Below, one piece after another: positions 1 to 7,337 of a stretch of DNA of 64,000 bases. This stretch comes from Halocynthiibacter styelae (lineage in GTDB: Bacteria; Pseudomonadota; Alphaproteobacteria; Rhodobacterales; Rhodobacteraceae). A program made the position numbers and the translations under genes. The notes under the pieces were generated by a model. The model did not search any database and had not been told where the DNA came from. It saw only the letters and a program-made list of their open reading frames with translations. The stretch lies in contig NZ_JADCKQ010000009.1 in the NCBI RefSeq assembly GCF_016123485.1, positions 62,001 through 126,000 of the forward strand, given 5' to 3'. Every line of letters starts with the position of its first letter. The stretch's first letter is position 1.

Positions 1-1349
1 GTTAATTCAGCAATCCGCGCCTCGGCCTGGCCGCTCTCATTCACCATCCGCGCCAGTTGCATAAACAATTGGCGTTCATCCTTTGCCTCCGCCTGCAACA
101 GGTCAAATTCCGCCTCAAGCAGCTCTGCCGCCTGCACATATTCCCCAGACTCTTCCAGCGCATCAACCCATTTCTCAGTGATTGAGGCCCGGTCAGGTGT
201 ATGTTCGACTACGATAGTATTGTGGATTTGAGCAACATCATCCTCACGATCCAGCTGTTTCAAAGTATATAACAGCGCTCTTATTCCCCTGTCATGCTCA
301 GGATCGATCTCAAGCGAACGTATTATAAGCCCCAGGCCAATCTCATACTCCCCATCCAAACGGTGAAGCCAAGATTTATGACGCAGTGTATACGCGTGAT
401 CAGAGGCAATTTCATATGCGATTTGTACGGCTTCGCGCGCCTCCTCAAAGCGATCCAGTTTTTGGTAACGCCAGGAAAGACGGGTCCAGGCACCCGCGAC
501 ATCTTGAGAGGAAGCATTTTCAGGAACAAGAGCCAGGCCGCGCTCAAAGGCGCCGACGGTTTTCTCATAGTCTTCATCATCGACATCAGTGTATTCATCG
601 GCCATCTCAAGCCAAAACAAATATTCCAGTGTTTTCAGGTCAGGATTGGCCTGTGTAAGCTGATCCAAAATATCGTCCAGATCATCCTGACGCTCCATCA
701 AGCTTAACAAATATGGCAATTCTCCAACGGCCCAATCATCCGTTGGTCCCAGTTCAAGGGCGCGGATAAGTATCGGCAGTGCTATGTCATATGCACCGTT
801 TTTCCGGTGTAGCCAGGCATTAATTTCAACAGTGTATGGATAATCCGGCGCAATTCCCATGGCGGTTTCGGACGCGACCATCGCATCACTCAAACGTCCC
901 GCAGCCTCATAGCGCCAGGCCAGTTGGCTCCAGATGTTTGCAACCCGCTCAGTTGGATAACTTTCCGGCAACACATCAAGCGCTCGCTCAAAAAGTTCAA
1001 CGGAATTCTCATATTCCTGTGAATCGGATAACGCAGAGGCTCCAGTCAACAAGGCGCGATAGCGGTCATCCCAGTCACTGTTTTGTAATTCAGTCAGTTC
1101 ACGAATTGCAAACGCCACCTGACCCGATTCATGCAAACCGAAATAACGCCAATAACGGAATTGGTAGTGTTCATTTGCATGAAAGCCGCCCCCCTCTAAC
1201 AGTTCGTTGCAAGCGGCGACACCCTCCGCCGGGAAGCTTCCTGCCTGGGCACATGCAAACATCATGCGTTTGTCTGGTTTTTGGCTCCAAACAAATGCCG
1301 CAGCAACAACGCAAAAGATCGAAATGAGACGTAGTGTTCCAGATGACAT
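1..1349 (-). CDS. TPR-like repeat protein with N-terminal membrane anchor (3' end outside window)
   Basis: The frame stays open from an ATG at 1349 to the window edge (449 codons), so the C-terminus is missing. An AAGG precedes the ATG by about 9 bases. Residues 5-20 are hydrophobic (LRLISIFCVVAAAFVW), which suggests a signal anchor, so the rest is probably periplasmic. The body is helical and TPR/Sel1-like, with recurring patterns such as FERALDVLPES and IRALELGP. A large module of about 148 residues occurs twice: 113-260 and 261 onward. Matching pairs are YENSVELFERALDVLPES/YEKTVGAFERGLALVPEN, SQLAWRYEAAGR/TRLSWRYQKLDR and AWLHRKNGAYDIAL/SWLHRLDGEYEIGL. TPR folds usually serve as protein-protein scaffolds; no specific partner is visible. 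It lies 65 bases upstream of, and outside, the CoA-transferase cassette end. Confidence 0.75.
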   Translation of the reverse strand, partial: MSSGTLRLISIFCVVAAAFVWSQKPDKRMMFACAQAGSFPAEGVAACNELLEGGGFHANEHYQFRYWRYFGLHESGQVAFAIRELTELQNSDWDDRYRALLTGASALSDSQEYENSVELFERALDVLPESYPTERVANIWSQLAWRYEAAGRLSDAMVASETAMGIAPDYPYTVEINAWLHRKNGAYDIALPILIRALELGPTDDWAVGELPYLLSLMERQDDLDDILDQLTQANPDLKTLEYLFWLEMADEYTDVDDEDYEKTVGAFERGLALVPENASSQDVAGAWTRLSWRYQKLDRFEEAREAVQIAYEIASDHAYTLRHKSWLHRLDGEYEIGLGLIIRSLEIDPEHDRGIRALLYTLKQLDREDDVAQIHNTIVVEHTPDRASITEKWVDALEESGEYVQAAELLEAEFDLLQAEAKDERQLFMQLARMVNESGQAEARIAEL

Positions 1350-1413
1350 AATGGTGACCTTAAAAATCTTGCCTCCATTTGACATGCGATTATGTCTAAA
1401 AGTTGTTAGTCAC

Positions 1414-2610
1414 TCACATTTTTCGCTTGAGTTCCGCCAGAACCGCATCTGTATCTGCCCCAAAACGCGGCGGGGCACGGCGGTAAGTAACCGGGGTTGC
1501 AGAGAAGTTCAGAGGGTTGCCCAGCACCGGGATCACACCGTCGGCAGCGTCATCCGAGGGCAGACCCGGTGCCATGTTGCGCGCGGCCACCTGGTCGCTT
1601 TCCATCACCTGATCCAGCGTATTCACAGGGCCAACCGGCACTTTGATCGCTTCAAGACCTGAAATAATCTCTGCCATCGGGATCTTCGCCAGTTCAGGTT
1701 CAATCATCGCATAAAGCGTGTCGCGGTTTTCAAGCCGCGCGGGGTTGGTCGCATAACGCGGATCAGAGGCATGTTCGCCCAGACCCAGCCACGTCATAAA
1801 TCGCTGAAACTGCGTGTCATTGCCAACAGCCAGGATCACATGCCCATCACTTGCCGCACAGGTTTTATAGGGCACAATATTGGGGTGACCATTGCCACGC
1901 CGTTTCGGCAGTTCGCCCGATACCCGGTAGTTCACCCCCTCATTGATCAGCCATGCAATCTGACTGTCCACCAATGCAATATCAATCTGCTGCCCTTCCC
2001 CGGTCGCATCGCGATGACGCAGGGCCGCGAGGATCCCCGTGGTCGCATACATGCCGCACATCACATCTGCGATGCCAACGCCGACTTTCATCGGCTCGCC
2101 TTCGGGTTCGCCCGTCAGCGACATGATCCCGCCATAGCCTTGGGCCATCAGATCATAGCCGGGTTTTGAAGCATTCGGGCCGGTCTGACCGTAGCCAGAG
2201 ATCGAACAATAAACGAGGCCAGGCAGATCATCTTTCAGGCTGGCATAATCCAGCCCGTATTTCGCAAGAGACCCGGGTTTAAAATTCTCAATCAGCACAT
2301 CTGCATCTGCCGCCAGATCACGGATCACCTGCTGGCCCTCGGGCGTGGAAATATCCACAGAAACGGATCGTTTATTGCGATTGGCACAGATGAAATAAGC
2401 ACTGATATCACTGTCAGACCCATCCGCCATTTCCACATAGGGCGGGCCCCAGGCGCGGGTATCATCGCCGCCCGTGCGCGGATTTTCGATCTTGATCACA
2501 TCCGCCCCCATATCCCCCAGAAGCTGGGTGCAGGTCGGACCAGCCAGAATGCGCGACAGATCGAGAACTTTCAGCCCGTGCAGGGGGCCATTTACCGGGG
2601 TTTCAGACAT
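1414..2610 (-). CDS. CaiB/BaiF family (class III) CoA-transferase
   Basis: A 398-residue protein with the class III CoA-transferase layout. The N-terminal part LKVLDLSRILAGPTCTQLLGDMGADVIKIE is the family Rossmann start, followed by NRNKRSVSVD, LIENFKPG and a GYGQTGP loop. Asp182 in VGVGIADVMCGMYA matches the catalytic aspartate of formyl-CoA transferase. These enzymes move CoA between carboxylic acids through an aspartyl-CoA intermediate. It is the third gene of the cassette, starting 2 bases after the TPP-enzyme stop with GGAAAG as ribosome binding site. Its role is probably to activate the acid that the neighbouring acyl-CoA enzyme uses. The substrate cannot be read from sequence; formyl/oxalate, succinate/3-sulfinopropionate or a branched acid are all possible. 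Confidence 0.9.
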   Translation of the reverse strand: MSETPVNGPLHGLKVLDLSRILAGPTCTQLLGDMGADVIKIENPRTGGDDTRAWGPPYVEMADGSDSDISAYFICANRNKRSVSVDISTPEGQQVIRDLAADADVLIENFKPGSLAKYGLDYASLKDDLPGLVYCSISGYGQTGPNASKPGYDLMAQGYGGIMSLTGEPEGEPMKVGVGIADVMCGMYATTGILAALRHRDATGEGQQIDIALVDSQIAWLINEGVNYRVSGELPKRRGNGHPNIVPYKTCAASDGHVILAVGNDTQFQRFMTWLGLGEHASDPRYATNPARLENRDTLYAMIEPELAKIPMAEIISGLEAIKVPVGPVNTLDQVMESDQVAARNMAPGLPSDDAADGVIPVLGNPLNFSATPVTYRRAPPRFGADTDAVLAELKRKM

Positions 2611-2612
2611 GA

Positions 2613-4229
2613 TCAGATCTTTCCATCATAGGCGCGGGCTTCAATTTCTGCCGCAATCACGGTGAATGTACCCGCCGTTTTCGCCGCTTCAAGTGCTGCG
2701 CGCAGCTCGTCACGATTTGTCACACGATAGCCCTGCCCGCCCAGCGATCTGCCAAGACCTGCAAAATCATGCCGCCCAAAGGCCACCCCATGTTTCGCCA
2801 TCTGACGGCCACGTTGTTTCAGCTCGATCAGGGCAAGTTCCGCATCGACAAAGACAACAAAGATTGGGTTGCCGCCCAATTCCGCAGCAGTCGCCAGTTC
2901 TCCCGCGCACATCAATGTGCCCGCATCACCTGAGAAACTGATCACCTGACGATCCGGGGCTGCGAATTTCGCCCCCATCGCCAGAGGCAGCGCGCAGCCC
3001 ATGGTGCACAGCGCCGAGCTTTGCAGCAAACCACGTGGGCTGTCACAGTTCCAGATCTGAGACAGAAGGATACGGTGTGCGCCACTGTCTGCGGTGGCGA
3101 TGGTGCCTTCCGGCATGGCGTCACGACATTCCGCGATCACCGCTGCAGGCCCCCAGTCTTCCGATACGTCAAACAGGTCCGAAAGCGCCGCTTTCGCCGT
3201 CGCAATCTTATTTCCAGACCAAGTTTCAACTGGCTCAACACCCTGGCTCAGCGCCTTCAGAGTTGCGCCAGTATGCGCGATGAAATTCACTGTCGCCTGA
3301 TGCATGTAATGATCATTCATAACCGGCGCGATATCGATGACATTAACCTGCGCAGGATCCCAGATTTCACGCCAGCCCGGGCGCATTTCAATCGGGTCAT
3401 AGCCCGCGCAAATGATCAGATCCGCGTCTTTGACAAAAGGCACAAGCACCGTATCTGCACGCGGCGACAGGCCCGCGCCCCCAAGGCAAAGCGGATGATC
3501 CTCGCGCAAAACGCCCTTAGCTTTGTAGCTGGTGATCACGGGGATGTTGAAGCGTTCTGCAAACGCCTGCAGATCCGCGTGAGAACCTTCAGTCAGCACA
3601 TCAAGCCCGGCAATAATGACAGGTTTCTTCGCTTTACCCAACCATTCACGCGCCTGCGCAAGATCCGGGCCTAAAGGAACCACTGGACTTGCAGGCGCGA
3701 GGCGACGCAGACGTTTTGGGGCAACCTCCATATCTGCAACCGAAATCGGCACGTCAATATGCACAGGGCCCGGGCGCGGCGCCATCGCAATAGACACCGC
3801 CTTATCTGCAATAATATCAGCACCTTCAGCAGTTAACTTAAAGGTTGCCTTGGTGACCTCATTTAGTACCGCCTGGTGATCCAGAACCTGGTGGGTATAG
3901 GTCAGGGCTTCGTCATCATCGACACAACCTGACAGCACAATCATCGGCACGCGATCCTGATGGGCGTTGGCAATCACATTGACGCCGTTCAGAACCCCAG
4001 GCCCTAATGTCGCCACCAGGATACCAGGCGCGCCATCCACGTGATGCACGCCTTCCGCCATAAAGCCCGCCGCATTTTCGTGCTTACAGAGGGTGAATTT
4101 GATGCCCGCGTTTTCCAGCGCATCCACCATGGTCAGAACCTCGCCGCCGGGCATGCCAAAGGCGTGGCGGCATCCGGCCTCATACAGGCGGCGGGCCACC
4201 AGATCTGCGGCACGTGTTACTTCAGTCAT
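2613..4229 (-). CDS. Thiamine-pyrophosphate-dependent enzyme, acetolactate synthase-like
   Basis: A 538-residue TPP enzyme with the three-domain order of the acetolactate synthase/oxalyl-CoA decarboxylase group: Pyr domain (about 1-170, activating Glu51 in KHENAAGFMAEG), central domain (about 185-330), PP domain (about 365-530). Asp435 of the cofactor motif (GDAG, instead of GDG) is present. The Asn expected near 461 in the GDG-N26-N motif is Val (VVFVDAEL where homologues usually read VVFNDA), so one usual Mg2+ ligand is missing. The start overlaps the acyl-CoA dehydrogenase stop by ATGA, so the genes are translationally coupled. It probably cleaves or decarboxylates a 2-oxo or 2-hydroxyacyl compound of the cassette's pathway. 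A real acetolactate synthase of valine synthesis is unlikely, because there is no ilvH and the context is acyl-CoA metabolism. Confidence 0.85.
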   Translation of the reverse strand: MTEVTRAADLVARRLYEAGCRHAFGMPGGEVLTMVDALENAGIKFTLCKHENAAGFMAEGVHHVDGAPGILVATLGPGVLNGVNVIANAHQDRVPMIVLSGCVDDDEALTYTHQVLDHQAVLNEVTKATFKLTAEGADIIADKAVSIAMAPRPGPVHIDVPISVADMEVAPKRLRRLAPASPVVPLGPDLAQAREWLGKAKKPVIIAGLDVLTEGSHADLQAFAERFNIPVITSYKAKGVLREDHPLCLGGAGLSPRADTVLVPFVKDADLIICAGYDPIEMRPGWREIWDPAQVNVIDIAPVMNDHYMHQATVNFIAHTGATLKALSQGVEPVETWSGNKIATAKAALSDLFDVSEDWGPAAVIAECRDAMPEGTIATADSGAHRILLSQIWNCDSPRGLLQSSALCTMGCALPLAMGAKFAAPDRQVISFSGDAGTLMCAGELATAAELGGNPIFVVFVDAELALIELKQRGRQMAKHGVAFGRHDFAGLGRSLGGQGYRVTNRDELRAALEAAKTAGTFTVIAAEIEARAYDGKI

Positions 4230-5461
4230 TTTACGGATCCTTCGGCGATTTTTACGTAACCATCACGGGTTTGCGGCACTTTAATGCCCAGCAGGCCACC
4301 CGCAACCTGTGTTTTGAGAATTTGCGCCGTACCTCCCCCGATTGTGAACATACGGACATCGCGGTACATGCGTTCAAGCGGCTCCTGGCTGCCATAACCG
4401 CGCGCACCAAACATCTGCAGCGCGTCATTCACAACAGATATCGCATTTTCACTGGCGAACATTTTCGCTCGCGCTGCCAGATGCATGTCCGGAAAGCCCT
4501 TGCCGCACAGTGTCTGCGCCGCCTCACGTAACATCAGACGCGACGCATGCACTTTTGCGTCCATCTCAGCCAACATCCATTGCAACCCCTGAAATTCCCC
4601 AATGGGCCGCCCGAATTGTTCCCGTTCCTTCAGGTAGCGCGTGGCATGGTCCAGCGCGCCAGCGGCGATGCCCATAGCAATTGTCCCCGCACCCACGCGC
4701 TGACTGTTATAAGCTGTCATCAGATCGGCAAAACCACGTTTAAAACCGGAGGGCGGCAGAACGACCATATCATCTGCGATAAAGGCATCCTCAAAATGCA
4801 ACTCTGCCTCGGGCATGCCACACAGCCCCATGGTACGTTCACGTCGCGCGACAGTGAATCCTTCGCAATCGTCACCATTGTCCGGGTCATGTAACAGAAG
4901 AAATCCACCAATGCCCTGATCCACACCTGCATCATCCAGCACCCGCGCAAAAACCAGATGCAGCTTTGACATGCCCCCGCCGGTGATCCAGTGTTTCACC
5001 CCGTTCAGACGATATCCGCCCTTCACCTTTTGCGCTGTGCTGGTCATTTCTGTGGCGGCGGATCCCGCATCCGGTTCTGTGATGCAGATCGCTGGTTTAT
5101 CGCCCGCGAGCACATATTTCGCGCAGAATGCCTTCTGTTTCTCCGTCCCATAAGCCATCACCGCGCTGATACCACCCATATTGGCCTCAACAATAATACG
5201 GGCGGTCAGGGTGCAGTGGCGGGCCACCTCTTCAACCACATCAACGACCTGAAGGAAACTCGCCCCCTGCCCGCCATATTCACGTGGGATCGACATACCC
5301 ATGAGTTTCGCAGCCACAAGATCGGGAATGTTCTCATGACAATATTCGCGGCTTTGGTCCCATTTATGCGCCCGCGCCGCAAGCGTCGGGCCAAGGCCAC
5401 GGGCCGCTTTCAGAGGCAGGGTTTCGGTAGGGATCACAGGTGAAGCAGAAAGGTCAGACAT
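4226..5461 (-). CDS. Acyl-CoA dehydrogenase-fold flavoprotein, possible desulfinase-type
   Basis: A 411-residue acyl-CoA dehydrogenase-family protein. The FAD/acyl-CoA motifs are present: CITEPDAGSAATEMTSTA, GVKHWITGGG, REQFGRPIGEFQ and GARGYGSQEPLERMYRDVRM. The start at 5461 has AAGGA 8 bases upstream; an open frame continues further but would run into the divergent LysR gene. Neither usual catalytic Glu is found: the C-terminal position reads IGGGTAQI (not YEGT) and the isovaleryl-CoA-dehydrogenase-type position has Gln254 (NSQR, not LERL). Gln at that place and Arg88 (TARIIVEANMG) resemble the reported Gln246/Arg84 of 3-sulfinopropionyl-CoA desulfinase, which is also found beside a class III CoA-transferase. 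I infer, with moderate doubt, a desulfinase or other non-dehydrogenating role. Confidence 0.85.
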   Translation of the reverse strand: MSDLSASPVIPTETLPLKAARGLGPTLAARAHKWDQSREYCHENIPDLVAAKLMGMSIPREYGGQGASFLQVVDVVEEVARHCTLTARIIVEANMGGISAVMAYGTEKQKAFCAKYVLAGDKPAICITEPDAGSAATEMTSTAQKVKGGYRLNGVKHWITGGGMSKLHLVFARVLDDAGVDQGIGGFLLLHDPDNGDDCEGFTVARRERTMGLCGMPEAELHFEDAFIADDMVVLPPSGFKRGFADLMTAYNSQRVGAGTIAMGIAAGALDHATRYLKEREQFGRPIGEFQGLQWMLAEMDAKVHASRLMLREAAQTLCGKGFPDMHLAARAKMFASENAISVVNDALQMFGARGYGSQEPLERMYRDVRMFTIGGGTAQILKTQVAGGLLGIKVPQTRDGYVKIAEGSVK

Positions 5462-5553
5462 CGGGGCATCCTTTGTTGTTACGCCCTCGCTACGCCGCTT
5501 GAAACTTAACATCAATCGAATATAAGTGAAGCATAAATTAAGGATCACTGAAC

Positions 5554-6414
5554 ATGAACATCCAGAGCCTGCGTACCCTGTTAAGCATCTCAGAAACCGG
5601 ATCTTTTTCAGAAACGGCGGGCCTTCTGAACATGACCCTGCCTGCGGTTTCCATGCAGATGAAAGCCCTGGAAGAAAACCTTGGTGCGAAGCTGTTTGAC
5701 CGCACTGCCCGCCCGCCACGGATGACACCAGAGGCACGGGCGCTTTTGCCGGATGTCCGGGTGATCCTGGCCGCACGCGCCCGTATTGAGGCCATGAGCC
5801 AGGAAGATGATGGATTACGCGGGCGTTACCGGATCGGATTTGTGCCGACAACCAGCGTGCGTCTGCTGCCCGGATTTCTGAAACAGGCGCAGAGCCAGGC
5901 ACCAGAGGCCCGGTTTGAAGCCTCAACCGGGTTGTCCGCAACCCTGTGCAGCGCCGTGCAGGCGGGCACTTTGGACTGCGCCGTGGTCACAGATGACGAT
6001 CTGCCCGACGGGCTGCACTGCACGACGATCAGCACCGAGGATATGGCACTGGCCCTGCCGGATGGGTTTGAAGGTGCAGCCCTGTCTGATCTGCCCAATG
6101 CCCTGCCGTTCCTGCAATTCCTGCCTGCTGGGGGCATCGGGCGACATATCGGCACCTGGCTGCGGGAAAACCGGCATCAGCCGAAGGATCGCATCACGTT
6201 TGATATGGTGGAACCGATCATTGAATGCCTGTCACATGGGATCGGTTATACGATCCTGCCACGTCCGGATCTGGAACGTTGGCCTGACAAACCCTTCCAC
6301 ATCCGCCCCCTGCCCGGCACGCCGCTGACGCGGGATCTGGTCTTTGTAGCACGTGATGGCATGCTGGGCGAAACTGCGCGGGCACAGATCCTTGCGATGC
6401 TTCAGAACCGCTGA
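5554..6414 (+). CDS. LysR-family transcriptional regulator of the acyl-CoA cassette
   Basis: A 286-residue LysR-type protein. The N-terminal winged helix-turn-helix covers about 1-60 (LRTLLSISETGSFSETAGLLNMTLPAVSMQMKALEENLGAKLFDRT in shape), followed by a LysR substrate domain beginning near RYRIGFVPTTSVRLLPGFL. It reads divergently from the acyl-CoA dehydrogenase gene across a 92-base gap (5462-5553) that is AT-rich beside the LysR start. The usual logic of LysR pairs is that it controls the divergent operon with a pathway compound as inducer. The start has AAGGA about 10 bases upstream. Its 3' end overlaps the end of the convergent narR by 13 bases. Confidence 0.9.
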   Translation: MNIQSLRTLLSISETGSFSETAGLLNMTLPAVSMQMKALEENLGAKLFDRTARPPRMTPEARALLPDVRVILAARARIEAMSQEDDGLRGRYRIGFVPTTSVRLLPGFLKQAQSQAPEARFEASTGLSATLCSAVQAGTLDCAVVTDDDLPDGLHCTTISTEDMALALPDGFEGAALSDLPNALPFLQFLPAGGIGRHIGTWLRENRHQPKDRITFDMVEPIIECLSHGIGYTILPRPDLERWPDKPFHIRPLPGTPLTRDLVFVARDGMLGETARAQILAMLQNR

Positions 6415-7097
6415 TCGTCAATGCCGGGCGTCGGTTTTGCCAGCCCGGTCAGATCGGCCTTATTTGTCAGACGTACGTCATATCCGCTGACCTCAACCCC
6501 ATACGGGCCCAGCGCCTTAATCGCACGGGACAGATTTTCCGGGGTCATACCGAGGTAAGACGCCAAAGCACGTTTCTCCAGCGGCAGGCGGAATTCATCC
6601 GCGCCATATTCCACGCTTTTGCGCAGCATATAGTTGGCCAGCCGTTCAATTGAGGATCGCAGCTTCAGGTTCTTACTGCTTTTCACAACAGACCGGTAAC
6701 ATTGCGCAAGTTCCGTCACCACGGCCCGGGCAAAGCCTGCGTCTTTATCAAAAACATCACGCACGTCAGCTGAAGGCAGCATGATCAGGCGGGATTTCTC
6801 CATTGTGCGGGAACTCATGAGATAAGGTGCATCGCGCACTGTGGCGGCCAGAATGAAGGTTGAGACCGGGCGTACAATCGCCATGGTGCTGTCGCTACCA
6901 TTCCAGGACGCATAAAGTTCGACGCTGCCCGACATCAGCACATAAAGAAAATCCGCACGATCCCCTTCATGTGTCAGTTCCACCTGTGGCGGGAACATCT
7001 GCACATAGGCCCCCCGCATCAGACGTTCAAAGTTGTCGGATTCCATATTTCGAAAGAGATCCAGTTTCAGGATCTCCGGAATGTCTGACTCGCGCAT
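6402..7097 (-). CDS. narR: Crp/Fnr-family regulator, probable NarR
   Basis: A 231-residue Crp/Fnr regulator: cyclic-nucleotide-binding-like beta roll (about 15-125), dimer helix (about 125-155), and winged helix (about 165-215). The recognition helix carries ExxSR (ENLSRAI), which in FNR reads TTGAT-type half-sites. The N-terminal cysteine set that holds the [4Fe-4S] cluster of FNR is absent; the only cysteine lies in LAQCYRS. That matches NarR of Paracoccus, a cluster-free FNR relative that activates narKGHJI in response to nitrate or nitrite and sits divergently upstream of narK. Here it is also divergent from narK1, with FNR-type boxes in the shared gap. DNR/NnrR-type regulators are the alternative; the position favours NarR. 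Confidence 0.8.
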   Translation of the reverse strand: MRESDIPEILKLDLFRNMESDNFERLMRGAYVQMFPPQVELTHEGDRADFLYVLMSGSVELYASWNGSDSTMAIVRPVSTFILAATVRDAPYLMSSRTMEKSRLIMLPSADVRDVFDKDAGFARAVVTELAQCYRSVVKSSKNLKLRSSIERLANYMLRKSVEYGADEFRLPLEKRALASYLGMTPENLSRAIKALGPYGVEVSGYDVRLTNKADLTGLAKPTPGIDDQRF

Positions 7098-7139
7098 GGC
7101 TTGCTACCCTTTTCCCCTGCAACGTGTATCACGTCGCAA

Positions 7140-7153
7140 TTGACAAAAATCAA
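7140..7153. promoter_or_regulatory. FNR/NarR-type box
   Basis: TTGACAAAAATCAA is a TTGA-N6-TCAA palindrome, the FNR-family recognition pattern. It lies about 43 bases upstream of the narR ATG, so it could serve autoregulation or repression of narR as well as the divergent nar promoter. Confidence 0.7.
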
Positions 7154-7182
7154 GTAACATTTTCGAATTTGCAAACCGCAGC

Positions 7183-7196
7183 TTGACAAAATGTCG
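7183..7196. promoter_or_regulatory. Degenerate FNR-type half-site pair
   Basis: TTGACAAAATGTCG carries one good half-site (TTGAC) and a poor second half. It lies midway in the narR-narK1 gap and might be a weak or regulator-specific operator. The same TTGAC-A4 start as the box at 7140 is the reason for listing it. Confidence 0.35.
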
Positions 7197-7252
7197 CAAC
7201 GCACACCACGCATTTCGGTTATCCATTTATTTCAACAGGCAAAAATCCGCTT

Positions 7253-7266
7253 TTGATCTAAGTCAA
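7253..7266. promoter_or_regulatory. FNR/NarR-type box upstream of narK1
   Basis: TTGATCTAAGTCAA matches TTGA-N6-TCAA exactly, with the canonical TTGAT left half. Its centre is about 78 bases upstream of the narK1 ATG, a distance fitting a class II activator site for a transcript with a leader of roughly 35-40 bases. It is the best candidate for the anaerobic activation site of narK1K2GHJI. Confidence 0.7.
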
Positions 7267-7337
7267 GTTTTCCCCCAACCGGAAGGCGCAAACCCTGACC
7301 AGAGCCCACAAAACGGGCAGAGTATCTGGAGGGACAG

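Noticed and set aside
5462-5941. Longer N-terminus for the acyl-CoA dehydrogenase-like protein
   Set aside because: It would overlap the divergent LysR gene head-on; ATG 5461 has AAGGA at the proper distance and begins near the family start.
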